A stretch of DNA of 64,000 nucleotides from Streptomyces sp. HUAS ZL42 (lineage in GTDB: Bacteria > Actinomycetota > Actinomycetes > Streptomycetales > Streptomycetaceae): assembly GCF_040782645.1 (NCBI RefSeq), contig NZ_CP160403.1, positions 4,561,001 through 4,625,000 on the forward strand, given 5' to 3'. Shown in pieces: positions 24,337-33,276 of the stretch (position 1 is the first letter of the stretch; each line of letters starts with the position of its first letter). The translations under genes were made by a program, and so were the position numbers. Below the pieces are notes generated by a model, which was not told the origin of the DNA, searched no databases, and saw only the letters and a program-made list of their open reading frames with translations.

Positions 24337-26268
24337 TCACTCCTTCGTGTAAGTCAGCTTCTCCCCCGTGTCCGTGTTCACGCGCCGCAGCCTGCCGTCG
24401 GACAGCAGGGTGATCTCGGTGGCGGCCCCCGGGCTGCAGGAGGAGAGCGGCTCGCCGGTCGTGACCTTGGAGGGGCCGATCTCCAACGGGCCGCCGGTGC
24501 CGGGCTGTTCGGCGAGCTCGGCCGCGAACTCGCAGTGGTATGTGCCGTTGTCCGTGGGCCCGTCCGCCACGAGGGTCAGGACCGTGTCGCCCACCTCGCC
24601 CTGGGTGAGGGTGAGTTCGCGGGTGTTGCGGCCGGTGGCGTTGTCGATCGTCGTGGTCCAGGTACCGAGGTAGGAGGCCGGGACCGCGCCGTCCGCCGGG
24701 GCGGACGAGCCGGGTTGCGAGGTCGTCGGGGACGGCTCGGGGGCGGTGGGGCCGGGCGTCGTGGGCGGCCCGGTGGTGACGGTCGGGGAGGCGGTGGGGC
24801 CCGCCTGGGTGCTGCCGTCACCGTTCATCAGCGCGTAGACCGAGCCGCCGGCGCCCAGCGCGACGATCAGCGCGACGGCGACCAGGAGCACCGTGGAGCG
24901 GCCGCTTCTGCGCTGCGGTTCCTCGGGGTCGTCGGGCCCTGCGGGGCCATAGGGGCCGTACGGCGCGGTCGCACCGGCCGGCGGGGGCGGCGGGGCGGAG
25001 CCGGGACCGTCGCCGTACGGGTTGTACGACGGCGGTGTCCCGGATGGCACGTGCCAGGCGCCGGGCTGCTGTTGCGGGTAGCCGTGGGCCGAAGGCTGGG
25101 GGTGCTGCTGCGGGTAGCCGTACGCGGGGTGCCCGGGGGCGGAGGCCGGAGCGTGCGCACGCCCCGGGGGTGCACCGGGCGGCGGCGCGGCCTGGGTCCC
25201 GCCCGGCCCCGCGACCACCGTCGGCAGGTGGTTCACCGCCGGCGGCGGAGCGGCGGCCGCCCGGCCGGGAACGGAGGCGCCGTCGGCCACGGGAGCGTGC
25301 TCCGGGGCGGCCTCGGGAGCAGGGCCGGCCTGTGGCCCGTCCGCCCCTTGCGGATCCTCCGTGTCCAGCAACCGCACCGCGTGCCGCCCCAGTTGGGCAA
25401 CGAGCGCGCTCGGCAGCCAGGGGTCCCGTGAGCGTCCCCCGGAGACGGTGTCCTCCGCGCCCGTCCGCTCCAGGATCCGGGCGAGGGAGGGCCGGGTGGC
25501 CGGGTCCTTGCGCAGGCAGTCGCGTACGAGGTCGGCGATGCCCTCGGGCACGCCCCGCAGGTCGGGTTCCTCCTCGGCGATGCGGAACATCAGGACGTGC
25601 ACCCCGCTCTCGGTGCTGCCGAAGGGGAGGGTGCCGGTGGCGGCGTACGCGAGCACGGAGCCGAGACAGAAGACGTCGCTCGCGGACGTGATCCGCTCGC
25701 CCCGCACCTGCTCGGGAGCCATGAACCCGGGCGAGCCGATCATCGCGCCGGTGCTGGTCAGCCCCGCGTCCCCGACGGTCTCCAGGGCCCGCGCTATGCC
25801 GAAGTCGATGACACGGGGCCCCTCGATGGTGATCATCACGTTGGACGGCTTGAGGTCGCGATGGACGATCCCGGCCGCGTGGATGTTGGTGAGGGCGTGG
25901 GCGAGGCCGGCGGCGAGTATCCGCACCGAGCGCTCGGGCAGCGGGCCGTGGTCGTGGCCGACGACCTGCTGGAGGCTCGGCCCGGCGACATAGCCGGTGG
26001 CGACCCAGGGCACGTCGGCCTCGGTGTCGGCGTCGAGGACGGGCGCGGTCCAGAATCCACCGACCTTCTGGGCGTTGCGCACCTCCTGCCGGAACCGCGC
26101 GCGGAACTCCTCCCGCGCCGCGAGCTCCCGCCGGACCTGTTTCACGGCAACGGTCCGCCCCCGGTCCGAGCGGGCGAGATAGACCTGCCCCATCCCGCCG
26201 GCGCCCAGCCGCGCGAGCAGCCGGTATCCGCCGATGCGCTGCGGATCCCCCGGGCCCAGTTTCTCCAT
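24337..26268 (-). CDS. Membrane Ser/Thr protein kinase with novel sensor domain
   Basis: 643 residues. The kinase domain spans residues 10-270: LGAGGMGQVYLARS (P-loop), VAVKQVRREL (ATP Lys), IVHRDLKPSNVMI (catalytic loop), RVIDFGIARAL (DFG) and SPGFMAPEQVRG (APE equivalent). A Pro/Gly/Gln-rich juxtamembrane linker runs to about 450. One membrane helix (LLVAVALIVALGAGGSVYAL) leads to a Thr/Pro stalk and an extracellular domain, residues about 533-643, starting YLGTWTTTID with cysteines in TYHCEFAAEL and PLSSCSPGAA. PASTA repeats are absent. ATG 26268 was chosen; an in-frame ATG at 26292 would add eight residues. Confidence 0.9.
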   Translation of the reverse strand: MEKLGPGDPQRIGGYRLLARLGAGGMGQVYLARSDRGRTVAVKQVRRELAAREEFRARFRQEVRNAQKVGGFWTAPVLDADTEADVPWVATGYVAGPSLQQVVGHDHGPLPERSVRILAAGLAHALTNIHAAGIVHRDLKPSNVMITIEGPRVIDFGIARALETVGDAGLTSTGAMIGSPGFMAPEQVRGERITSASDVFCLGSVLAYAATGTLPFGSTESGVHVLMFRIAEEEPDLRGVPEGIADLVRDCLRKDPATRPSLARILERTGAEDTVSGGRSRDPWLPSALVAQLGRHAVRLLDTEDPQGADGPQAGPAPEAAPEHAPVADGASVPGRAAAAPPPAVNHLPTVVAGPGGTQAAPPPGAPPGRAHAPASAPGHPAYGYPQQHPQPSAHGYPQQQPGAWHVPSGTPPSYNPYGDGPGSAPPPPPAGATAPYGPYGPAGPDDPEEPQRRSGRSTVLLVAVALIVALGAGGSVYALMNGDGSTQAGPTASPTVTTGPPTTPGPTAPEPSPTTSQPGSSAPADGAVPASYLGTWTTTIDNATGRNTRELTLTQGEVGDTVLTLVADGPTDNGTYHCEFAAELAEQPGTGGPLEIGPSKVTTGEPLSSCSPGAATEITLLSDGRLRRVNTDTGEKLTYTKE

Positions 26269-26383
26269 GGCCTCGCCGCCCTTCCCCCACATATGTGATC
26301 GAGCCGAGAATAATCCGGCCGTTCCGGGAGTCGAGCGGCGCGCTGTCTACGGTTCCGTAACAGGTACCCGCAGCGGTGCCATC

Positions 26384-26565
26384 GTGCGGGAGGGCACCGG
26401 TTACGCGATACGTCTCGCGGAGGACGCGGTCGACGCCTGGCGGTTCGAACGGCTGCTCGGGCAGGCCGGTGGGTCCGTGCCGCCGGGTCCGGAGACGGTG
26501 GCTCTGCTCACCGAGGCGCTCGCCCTCTGGCGGGGCCCGGCCTTCGCCGGGTTCACGGACGGGCC
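26384..26565 (+). pseudogene. BTAD-domain (SARP/AfsR-type regulator) fragment
   Basis: The plus frame encodes REGTGYAIRLAEDAVDAWRF, then ERLLGQAGG and TEALALWRGPAFAGFTD, matching the start of the bacterial transcriptional activator domain found after the OmpR-like HTH in SARP and AfsR-type regulators (P-x-GY-x-L...ALALWRGPALA). No HTH precedes and nothing follows, so this is an internal fragment of about 60 residues. Its end overlaps the 3' end of the convergent MarR gene. Confidence 0.7.
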
Positions 26566-27032
26566 CCGGGCGCGGAGGGAGGCGGCGCGCCCGGTCCCAG
26601 CTCGTCCAGCACCTTGGACAGCCGTTCCAGTACGGCCACCGCCTGGGCGAGCTCCGCCTCCCCGTACGCCTGCGCCAGCCGGTCGGCGAAGGCGGCGTGC
26701 CCCGGGTCGATGCGGGCGATCGCGGCCCGCCCCTCCCCCGTCGGCGCGAGCAGCTTGGCGCGGCGGTGCGCGGGGTTGGGCCGGTACTCGGCGAGCCCCT
26801 TCTCCACCAGCAGGTCGGCGATGCGCTGCACGCTCTGCCGGGTGATGCCCATGGCCCGGGCGATCCCCGCCACGGACAGGGGCTCACCCAGCACCGCCCC
26901 CAGCACCTGCCACCAGGCCGCGGTGAGGCCTGCGGGCCCGGCCAGTTCCTCCGCCACCGCCAGGAACCGGCCGTTGAGCCGGAAGACACCCAGCGCGCTG
27001 CGGCTGAGCAGGTCCTGGCGTTCACGGCTCAC
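26553..27032 (-). CDS. MarR family transcriptional regulator
   Basis: 159 residues, GTG start overlapping the upstream DJ-1 gene by 4 bases. The winged helix covers residues 50-105: EPLSVAGIARAMGITRQSVQ (recognition helix), RIADLLVEKGLAEYRPNPAH and RRAKLLAPTGEGRAAI (wing). It probably represses the two-gene operon through the tandem GACA-N6-TGTC sites upstream of the DJ-1 gene. The ligand is unknown. Confidence 0.88.
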   Translation of the reverse strand: MSRERQDLLSRSALGVFRLNGRFLAVAEELAGPAGLTAAWWQVLGAVLGEPLSVAGIARAMGITRQSVQRIADLLVEKGLAEYRPNPAHRRAKLLAPTGEGRAAIARIDPGHAAFADRLAQAYGEAELAQAVAVLERLSKVLDELGPGAPPPSAPGARP

Positions 27033-27646
27033 TGCGCTGCCGCCTTCTCGAGCACGGCGTACGCCTCGGGGTCGGAGTCGTGGAACAGCCGGTACCAGGC
27101 GTCCAGCACCTCACCCTCGTACACCCCGAGGAGCCGGAAGATCTCCCGGGCGAAGGCGACGGGCTCGGTGGGCCCGGCGGTGATCAGGTTTCCGTCGGTG
27201 ACGGCGTCGGCGTCGACGTACCGCCCGCCGCCCGCGTATCCCGTGGCGGCGAGGTAGAAGGAGACCGCGCTGGTGTGGTCCCGATCGTCGAGCAGCCCCT
27301 CGCGGGCGAGCCCCGCGGTGGCGCCGCAGATCGCCGCGACCGGCACCCCGGCGTCCAGGAAGGAGCGGGCGGCGCGCGCGAAGGGGGCGAGGTCATCCGT
27401 CGTGTCCCAGCGGTCCGCGCCCGGGAGGATCAGCAGGGAGCTGTCCTGCGGCCGTACGTCGTCCAGGGCCAGGTCGGGCTGGACGCGCAGGCCGCCGATG
27501 CTGCGGACGGGGTCGGTCGACGGACCGACGGTGCGGATCTCGTGGCCGGCGCGGGCGAGGTGGGCGGTCGCGTGGCCGGTCTCCCAGTCGGCGTAGGTGT
27601 CGTAGACGGCGAGATGCACGGGCTTGCGCGCGGGACTGCTGTTCAT
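27029..27646 (-). CDS. DJ-1/PfpI family protein
   Basis: 205 residues; ATG 27646 has SD GAGGAGG 5 bases upstream. It has a class I glutamine-amidotransferase-like fold with the nucleophile elbow VPVAAICGATAGLAREGLLD (Cys about residue 107) and the preceding LLILPGADRWD. Members include glyoxalase III, deglycase and chaperone-like proteins; the reaction here is uncertain. It is the first gene of an operon with the MarR regulator. Confidence 0.85.
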   Translation of the reverse strand: MNSSPARKPVHLAVYDTYADWETGHATAHLARAGHEIRTVGPSTDPVRSIGGLRVQPDLALDDVRPQDSSLLILPGADRWDTTDDLAPFARAARSFLDAGVPVAAICGATAGLAREGLLDDRDHTSAVSFYLAATGYAGGGRYVDADAVTDGNLITAGPTEPVAFAREIFRLLGVYEGEVLDAWYRLFHDSDPEAYAVLEKAAAQ

Positions 27647-27672
27647 GACTCCTCCTCGACCGAAAGGATTAT

Positions 27673-27705
27673 GACAGTAGCCTGTCATGAAGACAACATG
27701 CTGTC
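27673..27705. promoter_or_regulatory. Tandem MarR-type operators
   Basis: Two palindromic sites with the same GACA-N6-TGTC layout, GACAGTAGCCTGTC (27673-27686) and GACAACATGCTGTC (27692-27705), are spaced 19 bp apart, close to two helical turns, immediately before the DJ-1/MarR operon. The first extends to TGACAG-N4-CTGTCA. They are likely bound by the MarR protein of the operon. Confidence 0.75.
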
Positions 27706-27815
27706 AATGCCGGATGGGACAGACCGGCCGATGGACAACCTGTCGCGGAAAGCCCGCAACCCGCAGACAGGGCGCCGATATCGCCCCCGCGTCGCGGACA
27801 CCTACGGTCGGCCGC

Positions 27816-29171
27816 ATGACCCCTCAGCCCAATCCCCAGGCCGGCGCCGTCGTGAAGGCCGCGGACCGTGCTCATGTGTTCCATTCCTGGTCCGCGCAGG
27901 AGCTCATCGACCCGCTCGCCGTCGCCGGCGCGGAAGGGTCGTACTTCTGGGACTACGAAGGCAAGCGCTACCTCGACTTCACCAGCGGGCTCGTCTACAC
28001 GAACATCGGCTACCAGCACCCGAAGGTCGTCGCCGCGATCCAGGAGCAGGCGGCGACGCTGACCACCTTCGCGCCCGCCTTCGCCGTCGAGGCCCGGTCT
28101 CAGGCCGCGCGGCTGATCGCCGAGCGGACGCCGGGCGACCTGGACAAGATCTTCTTCACCAACGGCGGCGCGGACGCCGTGGAGCACGCGGTGCGCATGG
28201 CGCGGCTGCACACCGGCCGCGCGAAGGTGCTGTCGGCGTACCGCTCCTACCACGGCGGTACGCAGCAGGCCGTGAACATCACGGGGGACCCGCGCCGCTG
28301 GGCCTCCGACAGCGCCTCCGCCGGTGTCGTCCACTTCTGGGCGCCCTTCCTGTACCGCTCCCGTTTCTACGCGGAGACCGAGGAGCAGGAGTGCGCGCGG
28401 GCGCTCGAGCACCTGGAGACGACGATCGCCTTCGAGGGGCCGGGGACGATCGCCGCGATCGTCCTCGAGACCGTGCCGGGCACGGCGGGGATCATGGTCC
28501 CGCCGCCCGGCTATCTGGCCGGGGTGCGGGAGCTGTGCGACACGTACGGGATCGTGTTCGTCCTGGACGAGGTGATGGCCGGGTTCGGGCGGACCGGTGA
28601 GTGGTTCGCGGCGGACCTCTTCGACGTCGTGCCCGACCTGATGACCTTCGCCAAGGGTGTGAACTCGGGGTACGTGCCGCTCGGCGGTGTCGCGATCTCC
28701 GGGGAGATCGCGGAGACGTTCGGGAAGCGGGCGTACCCGGGCGGGCTGACGTACTCGGGGCATCCGCTGGCGTGTGCGGCGGCCGTCGCGACGATCGACG
28801 TCATGGCCGAGGAGGGCATCGTCGAGAACGCGGCGGACCTCGGGGCGTCCGTCGTCGAGCCCGGGCTGCGGGCGCTCGCCGAGCGGCACCCGAGCGTGGG
28901 TGATGTGCGGGGTGTCGGCATGTTCTGGGCGCTCGACCTGGTGAAGAACCGCGAGACCCGCGAACCGCTGGTGCCGTACAACGCGGCGGGCGAGGCCAAT
29001 GCGCCGATGGCCGCGTTCGGCGCCGCGGCGAAGCGGCACGGCATCTGGCCCTTCGTCAACATGAACCGCACCCACGTCGTGCCCCCGTGCAACGTGACGG
29101 AGTCCGAACTGAAGGAGGGCCTGGCGGCGCTGGACGCGGCGCTGTCGGTGGCGGACGAGTACACGCAGTAG
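27816..29171 (+). CDS. Class III (omega) PLP-dependent aminotransferase
   Basis: 451 residues. Fold-type I features: KIFFTNGGADAVEHAVRMAR (PLP phosphate Ser/Thr region, about residue 110), YHGGTQQAVN, VFVLDEVMAGFGRTGEWFA (PLP Asp, about 250) and DLMTFAKGVNSGYVPLGG (Schiff-base Lys, about 285). It transfers amino groups between an omega-amino compound and an oxo acid; substrate unknown. ATG 27816 follows a CCTACGGT -10-like element by few bases, suggesting a leaderless transcript. It starts divergently from the DJ-1/MarR operon. Confidence 0.88.
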   Translation: MTPQPNPQAGAVVKAADRAHVFHSWSAQELIDPLAVAGAEGSYFWDYEGKRYLDFTSGLVYTNIGYQHPKVVAAIQEQAATLTTFAPAFAVEARSQAARLIAERTPGDLDKIFFTNGGADAVEHAVRMARLHTGRAKVLSAYRSYHGGTQQAVNITGDPRRWASDSASAGVVHFWAPFLYRSRFYAETEEQECARALEHLETTIAFEGPGTIAAIVLETVPGTAGIMVPPPGYLAGVRELCDTYGIVFVLDEVMAGFGRTGEWFAADLFDVVPDLMTFAKGVNSGYVPLGGVAISGEIAETFGKRAYPGGLTYSGHPLACAAAVATIDVMAEEGIVENAADLGASVVEPGLRALAERHPSVGDVRGVGMFWALDLVKNRETREPLVPYNAAGEANAPMAAFGAAAKRHGIWPFVNMNRTHVVPPCNVTESELKEGLAALDAALSVADEYTQ

Positions 29172-29189
29172 CCGGGTGGGGTGGGGCGG

Positions 29190-29225
29190 GTCGCACAACC
29201 CGGCGCCTGCGAAAGCTACCCACCG
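29190..29225. repeat. Partial copy of dispersed intergenic element
   Basis: GTCGCACAACCCGGCGCCTG matches the core of the elements at about 22408, 51226 and 54113. It is placed after the aminotransferase stop and pairs with a preceding GCCGGGT to give a 7-bp stem (GCCGGGT / ACCCGGC). Confidence 0.6.
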
Positions 29226-29369
29226 GTATCGGGCGAGAGGCCCGTGGCTACGCGTGTAGGGCCTTCATGAAATCGAACGCGTAAGGTGGCGTGCTCGTAG
29301 GTATAGACGAGCGCGCCACGCACAGGCGTGGAGCGCACCGCACGCGACGCGACGAGGAGACTCCCGACC

Positions 29370-30071
29370 ATGCCCGGCTCCACCGGCAACGGCGCCGTCA
29401 CTCGCAGCACCCTGCGGCAGCAGATCGCCGACGCGCTTCGTGACGAGGTGCTGGCGGGGCGGCTGCAGCCGGGGCAGGAGTTCACGGTGAAGGAGATAGC
29501 CGAGCAGTACGGCGTGTCCGCCACCCCCGTCCGCGAGGCGCTCGTCGACCTGTCCGCGCAGGGGCTGCTCGAGGCCGACCAGCACCGCGGCTTCCGGGTA
29601 CAGGAGTACTCCGTCGAGGACTACCGCGGCATGATCGAGGCCCGCACGCTGATCATCGAGGGGATGTTCCTCGCCCTCGAGCAGGGCAGCAGGGGGTTCT
29701 CCAGCCTGGACGAGCCCCGCACGGCCGCCGCCGTCGCGGCCGTGCGCCGGCGCGGTGAGGAGGCGCAGCGCGCCGCCGCCGCCGGTGACCTGACCGTCCT
29801 CATCGGCTACGACCTGCGCTTCTGGCGCGAGCTCAGCGCGTTCTTCGGCAACCCCTACCTCGCCGATTTCCTGCACCGGCTGCGCGTGCAGTCCTGGGTG
29901 TGCGCGGTGCAGCATCTGCGCCGGCTGACCGACCTCCGCGGCCACCTGTGGTCCAGCCACACCGAACTCGTCGACGCCCTGTCGCGCCGCGACACCGCGA
30001 CCGCCCGCTCGATCCTCGACGCGTACAACGCGCATGCGCTGGCCCTCGTCGAGCGGCTGGCCGCCGGATGA
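29370..30071 (+). CDS. GntR (FadR-type) transcriptional regulator
   Basis: 233 residues; SD GAGGAG upstream of ATG 29370. The winged HTH covers residues 15-75 (LQPGQEFTVKEIAEQYGVSA, then TPVREALVDLSAQGLLEADQ). The C-terminal FCD domain (VEDYRGMIEARTLIIEGMFL, then LSRRDTATARSILDAYNAHA) binds an acid ligand, often via metal-coordinating His. The promoter has an inverted repeat, GCTCGT-N7-ACGAGC, at about 29291-29309 that could be its operator. Its stop overlaps the glycosyltransferase start (ATGA), so the two are co-translated. Confidence 0.87.
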   Translation: MPGSTGNGAVTRSTLRQQIADALRDEVLAGRLQPGQEFTVKEIAEQYGVSATPVREALVDLSAQGLLEADQHRGFRVQEYSVEDYRGMIEARTLIIEGMFLALEQGSRGFSSLDEPRTAAAVAAVRRRGEEAQRAAAAGDLTVLIGYDLRFWRELSAFFGNPYLADFLHRLRVQSWVCAVQHLRRLTDLRGHLWSSHTELVDALSRRDTATARSILDAYNAHALALVERLAAG

Positions 30072-32524
30072 GACCAGCCGTCGAGCCATCCATCGGTCAA
30101 CCACTGGATCCGCCCGTCGAGCTGTCCGTCGTCATCCCCGCCTACAACGAGGAACTGCGCCTCGGCCGCACCCTCGACGCCATCACGAAGTACCTGGGTG
30201 CCCACGAGGAACGCTGGGGCACCTGGGAGGTCGTCGTCGCCGACGACGGTTCCACGGACGGCACCCGCGAGATCGTCACGGCCCGCCGGGACCCGCGCCT
30301 CCGGCTCGTCACCGGCCCCCGCAACCGAGGCAAGGGCCATGCCCTGCGCCTGGCCGTCGCCGCGACGAGCGGCCGCCGCTTACTCGTCACGGACGCCGAC
30401 CTGGCGGCCCCGGTCGAGGAGCTGGAGCACCTGGACAAAGCCCTCGCCCATGACCACGCGGCGGCGATCGGCTCCCGCGCCGTGCCCGGCGCGACGCTGG
30501 GCAACCGCCAGCACCGGGTGCGGGAGCTGCTCGGCCGTGCGGGCAACCTGGTCATACGCGCGGCCGTCGTCCCCGGGATACGCGACACCCAGTGCGGCTT
30601 CAAGCTGTACGACGGCGACAGGGCCCGCGAGGCCTACGCGGCCTCCCGCCTCAACGGCTACGGAATCGACGTGGAGGTACTGCACCACTTCCACCGCACC
30701 GGCCGGCCCGTCGCAGAGGTCCCCGTGCACTGGTCCCACCAGACCGGCTCGAAGCTGCGGGCCCTGGACTACCCGCGGGTCCTGGCCGAGCTGACCCTCC
30801 TCAAGATCCGCGCCCTGCGCCCGGCGGACGCCGTCGCCGCCGCCCTGTTCCTGTTACTGTCCCTGGCCCTCTACTCCGGCCGCGCCTTCGACCCCGCCCA
30901 CCGCTACCTCACCGACTCCCTCCGCGACCAGGACCAGTGGGAGTGGTTCTTCGCGGTGACGGCCGACAACGTCGCCCACCTCCGCAACCCCCTCTTCAGC
31001 GACCTCCAGGGCTTCCCGGACGGCGTGAACCTCATGGCCAACACGGTCATGCTGGGCCTGTCCGTCCCGCTCACCCCCGTCACCCTGGCGTTCGGCCCCG
31101 CGGTCGCCCTGAGCCTGTGCATGACGCTGGGCCTCGCCGTCACCGCGGCCGCCTGGTACTGGCTGCTGGTGAAACGGGTCGTACGCCACCGCCCGGCGGC
31201 CTTCCTGGGCGCGGCGCTCGCCGCCTTCGCGCCCCCGATGGTCAGCCACGCCAACGCGCACCCCAACTTCGTCGTCCTGTTCATGATCCCGCTGATCATC
31301 GACCGCGCCCTGCGCCTCTGCTCGGGCACCCGGGTCGGGCGGGACGCGGTGATCCTGGGCCTGATGGCGGCGTACCAGGTGTCCCTGGGCGAGGAGTCCC
31401 TGCTGCTGGCGGCCATGGGGATGCTGCTCTTCGCCGCCGCCTACGGGGCCGTACGACGTGACCTGGCCCGGCAGGCGTGGCGGCCGCTGCTGCGGGGCCT
31501 GCTCATCGCCGCGGCCGTCTGTCTGCCACTGATCTGCTACCCGCTGGCCTGGCAGTTCGCGGGCCCGCAGAGCTACGACGCGATCCGGCACGGCGACTGG
31601 GCGGCGAACAGCCCCCTCGCCCTGTTCTCCTTCGCGGAACGCTCCCTGATCGCGGGCGACGCGGCACGGGCGAACGCCCTCTCCTTCAACCCGACCGAGC
31701 AGAACGCCTTCTACGGCTGGCCGCTCGCCCTGCTCGCCCTCGCGATCGTCGTACGGCTGTGGAAACGGCCCCTGGTCAGGGCGCTGGCGTTCACGGCGGC
31801 GGGCGCGGCGGTGCTGTCGCTGGGTCCGAGGATCCGCATCCCGCTGACGGACACCGACGTCCCCGGCCCCTGGGCGCTGCTCGCCCACCGCCCCCTCTTC
31901 GAGTCGGTCATGGAGAGCCGGGTGGCGATGGTCTGCGCCCCGGCGTTGGGCATGCTGGTGGCGCTGGCGGTCGAACGGCTGGCGAGCACGCGCCGGACGA
32001 GCGTGCGCCACGCCGGCCTGCTCGCCGTCTGTGCGGCCCTGCTCCCCCTCGTCCCCGCCCCGCTGAAGGCCGAGGACCGCACCGAGGTGCCCGCCTTCAT
32101 CGCGGACGGGACCTGGAAGTCGTACGTCCGCGGCGACGAGACCCTTGCACCCGTGCCGCTGCCCGATCCGGACGACGCGCGGGCCCTGCACTGGCAGACC
32201 GCCGCCCACCTGGGCTTCAAGCTCCCGGGCGGTTACTTCAACGGCCCCTACAGCGAGGACGACCGCACCGGTGTCTACGGTGTCCCCCTGCGCTACACCG
32301 CCGGTGTCCTCAGTGACGTCCGCTACACGGGCGTGGTCCCGCCGATCGACGCGGTCGCGCGGGAGCAGGCGAGAGCGGACTTCGCCTTCTGGAAGGCGGG
32401 CGTGCTGGTGCTGGCCCCACAGCCCCGCGAGGGCCCGCTGCGCGAGGCTGTGGAAAAGCTGGTGGGCCGGCCCGGTAAGTGGGTGGGCGGGGTGTGGGTA
32501 TGGGACCTGCACGAGGGGAGCTGA
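30068..32524 (+). CDS. GT2 glycosyltransferase fused to multi-pass membrane GT-C-like domain
   Basis: 818 residues. Residues 15-260 are a family 2 glycosyltransferase of the polyprenyl-phosphate sugar synthase type: LSVVIPAYNEELRLGRTLDA, VVVADDGSTDGTREIV, LLVTDADLAAPVEEL (DxD) and GIRDTQCGFKLYDGDRAREA. Residues 270-710 hold about ten membrane helices with a large first loop (DQWEWFFAVTADNVAHLRNP), similar to GT-C transferases or membrane mannosyltransferase-like proteins. The last 100 residues are extracytoplasmic. It may make a lipid-linked sugar and use it in one protein. Two TTA codons (30380-30382 and 30854-30856) imply bldA dependence. Coupled to the GntR gene by a 4-base overlap. Confidence 0.85.
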   Translation: MRPAVEPSIGQPLDPPVELSVVIPAYNEELRLGRTLDAITKYLGAHEERWGTWEVVVADDGSTDGTREIVTARRDPRLRLVTGPRNRGKGHALRLAVAATSGRRLLVTDADLAAPVEELEHLDKALAHDHAAAIGSRAVPGATLGNRQHRVRELLGRAGNLVIRAAVVPGIRDTQCGFKLYDGDRAREAYAASRLNGYGIDVEVLHHFHRTGRPVAEVPVHWSHQTGSKLRALDYPRVLAELTLLKIRALRPADAVAAALFLLLSLALYSGRAFDPAHRYLTDSLRDQDQWEWFFAVTADNVAHLRNPLFSDLQGFPDGVNLMANTVMLGLSVPLTPVTLAFGPAVALSLCMTLGLAVTAAAWYWLLVKRVVRHRPAAFLGAALAAFAPPMVSHANAHPNFVVLFMIPLIIDRALRLCSGTRVGRDAVILGLMAAYQVSLGEESLLLAAMGMLLFAAAYGAVRRDLARQAWRPLLRGLLIAAAVCLPLICYPLAWQFAGPQSYDAIRHGDWAANSPLALFSFAERSLIAGDAARANALSFNPTEQNAFYGWPLALLALAIVVRLWKRPLVRALAFTAAGAAVLSLGPRIRIPLTDTDVPGPWALLAHRPLFESVMESRVAMVCAPALGMLVALAVERLASTRRTSVRHAGLLAVCAALLPLVPAPLKAEDRTEVPAFIADGTWKSYVRGDETLAPVPLPDPDDARALHWQTAAHLGFKLPGGYFNGPYSEDDRTGVYGVPLRYTAGVLSDVRYTGVVPPIDAVAREQARADFAFWKAGVLVLAPQPREGPLREAVEKLVGRPGKWVGGVWVWDLHEGS

Positions 32525-32615
32525 GCCCGGGCCGCACCGACTACGCTGCCCTGACCACCGCGCCGTGCGCGCTTACGTGCTGATGTACTGATGTGCCGAT
32601 GCGAGGAGCCCTCTT

Positions 32616-33266
32616 TTGGCCTGTGACCTGTGGCTGGTACCGCTCGTCGATGTGTTGTGCCACACCCCCGACAACCCGTTCGCCGAGGAACTCGCGCAGT
32701 ACAACAAGGTGCTCGCCGAGGCCGGGCTGCCACCGGTGCCGGTGTACCAGTACATGCCGGGCCTGTCCGGCGAGGTCGCCCCGGTGGCCGGCTTCGACTA
32801 CGACGCCCTGCACTTCCTGCGCCGCGCCTACCTGCTGCAGGTGTGCGGCCTGCCGGTGACCCCGGTGGACGAGCTGGGCGGCGACTACGAGCAGCTCCTC
32901 GAGATGTTCGAGACGACGGCCCAGCAGTCGCACCTGGTCTGGCACTACGACCACGCGGGCGCGTACGTCCCGGTCGACTTCCCGCAGCCGCTGTCGAACG
33001 ACGAACTCCTCGCGGGCGGCGGCCCGCTGGGCTCGTCGCAGGCCCTGCTGCGGGAGCTGGAGTTCGTGGCCCAGTCGATCGGCATCGACCCCGCCAACCC
33101 CCCGGCGGCCCCCCAACCGCCGCTCGCACCCACCGAGTTGGAGGAGCCGGCCGTCCCCGCGCCGTACGATCCCAGCCCCTTCGCCCGGGAACGCCACGTC
33201 TGGCTTGGCCTGCACGCGGCGGCGACGCGGAGCCTGGCGCAGGGGTCAATGATCATTTTCAGCTGA
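32616..33266 (+). CDS. Conserved hypothetical protein with TTG start
   Basis: 216 residues. The TTG at 32616 is supported by SD GCGAGGAG (32601-32608) with 7-base spacing, and by the conserved-looking opening ACDLWLVPLVDVLCHTPDNP. The body includes FDYDALHFLRRAYLLQVCGL and EMFETTAQQSHLVWHYDHAG; the last 60 residues are Pro/Ala-rich. No domain is recognised; the protein appears cytoplasmic. It is followed by a convergent small gene. Confidence 0.75.
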   Translation: MACDLWLVPLVDVLCHTPDNPFAEELAQYNKVLAEAGLPPVPVYQYMPGLSGEVAPVAGFDYDALHFLRRAYLLQVCGLPVTPVDELGGDYEQLLEMFETTAQQSHLVWHYDHAGAYVPVDFPQPLSNDELLAGGGPLGSSQALLRELEFVAQSIGIDPANPPAAPQPPLAPTELEEPAVPAPYDPSPFARERHVWLGLHAAATRSLAQGSMIIFS

Positions 33267-33276
33267 CGGCACGCGA

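Noticed and set aside
21608..26268. A cyclic-nucleotide (CBASS-like) defence system around the SLATT gene
   Set aside because: No nucleotidyltransferase, SLOG or other effector gene is near; neighbours are housekeeping or signalling genes.
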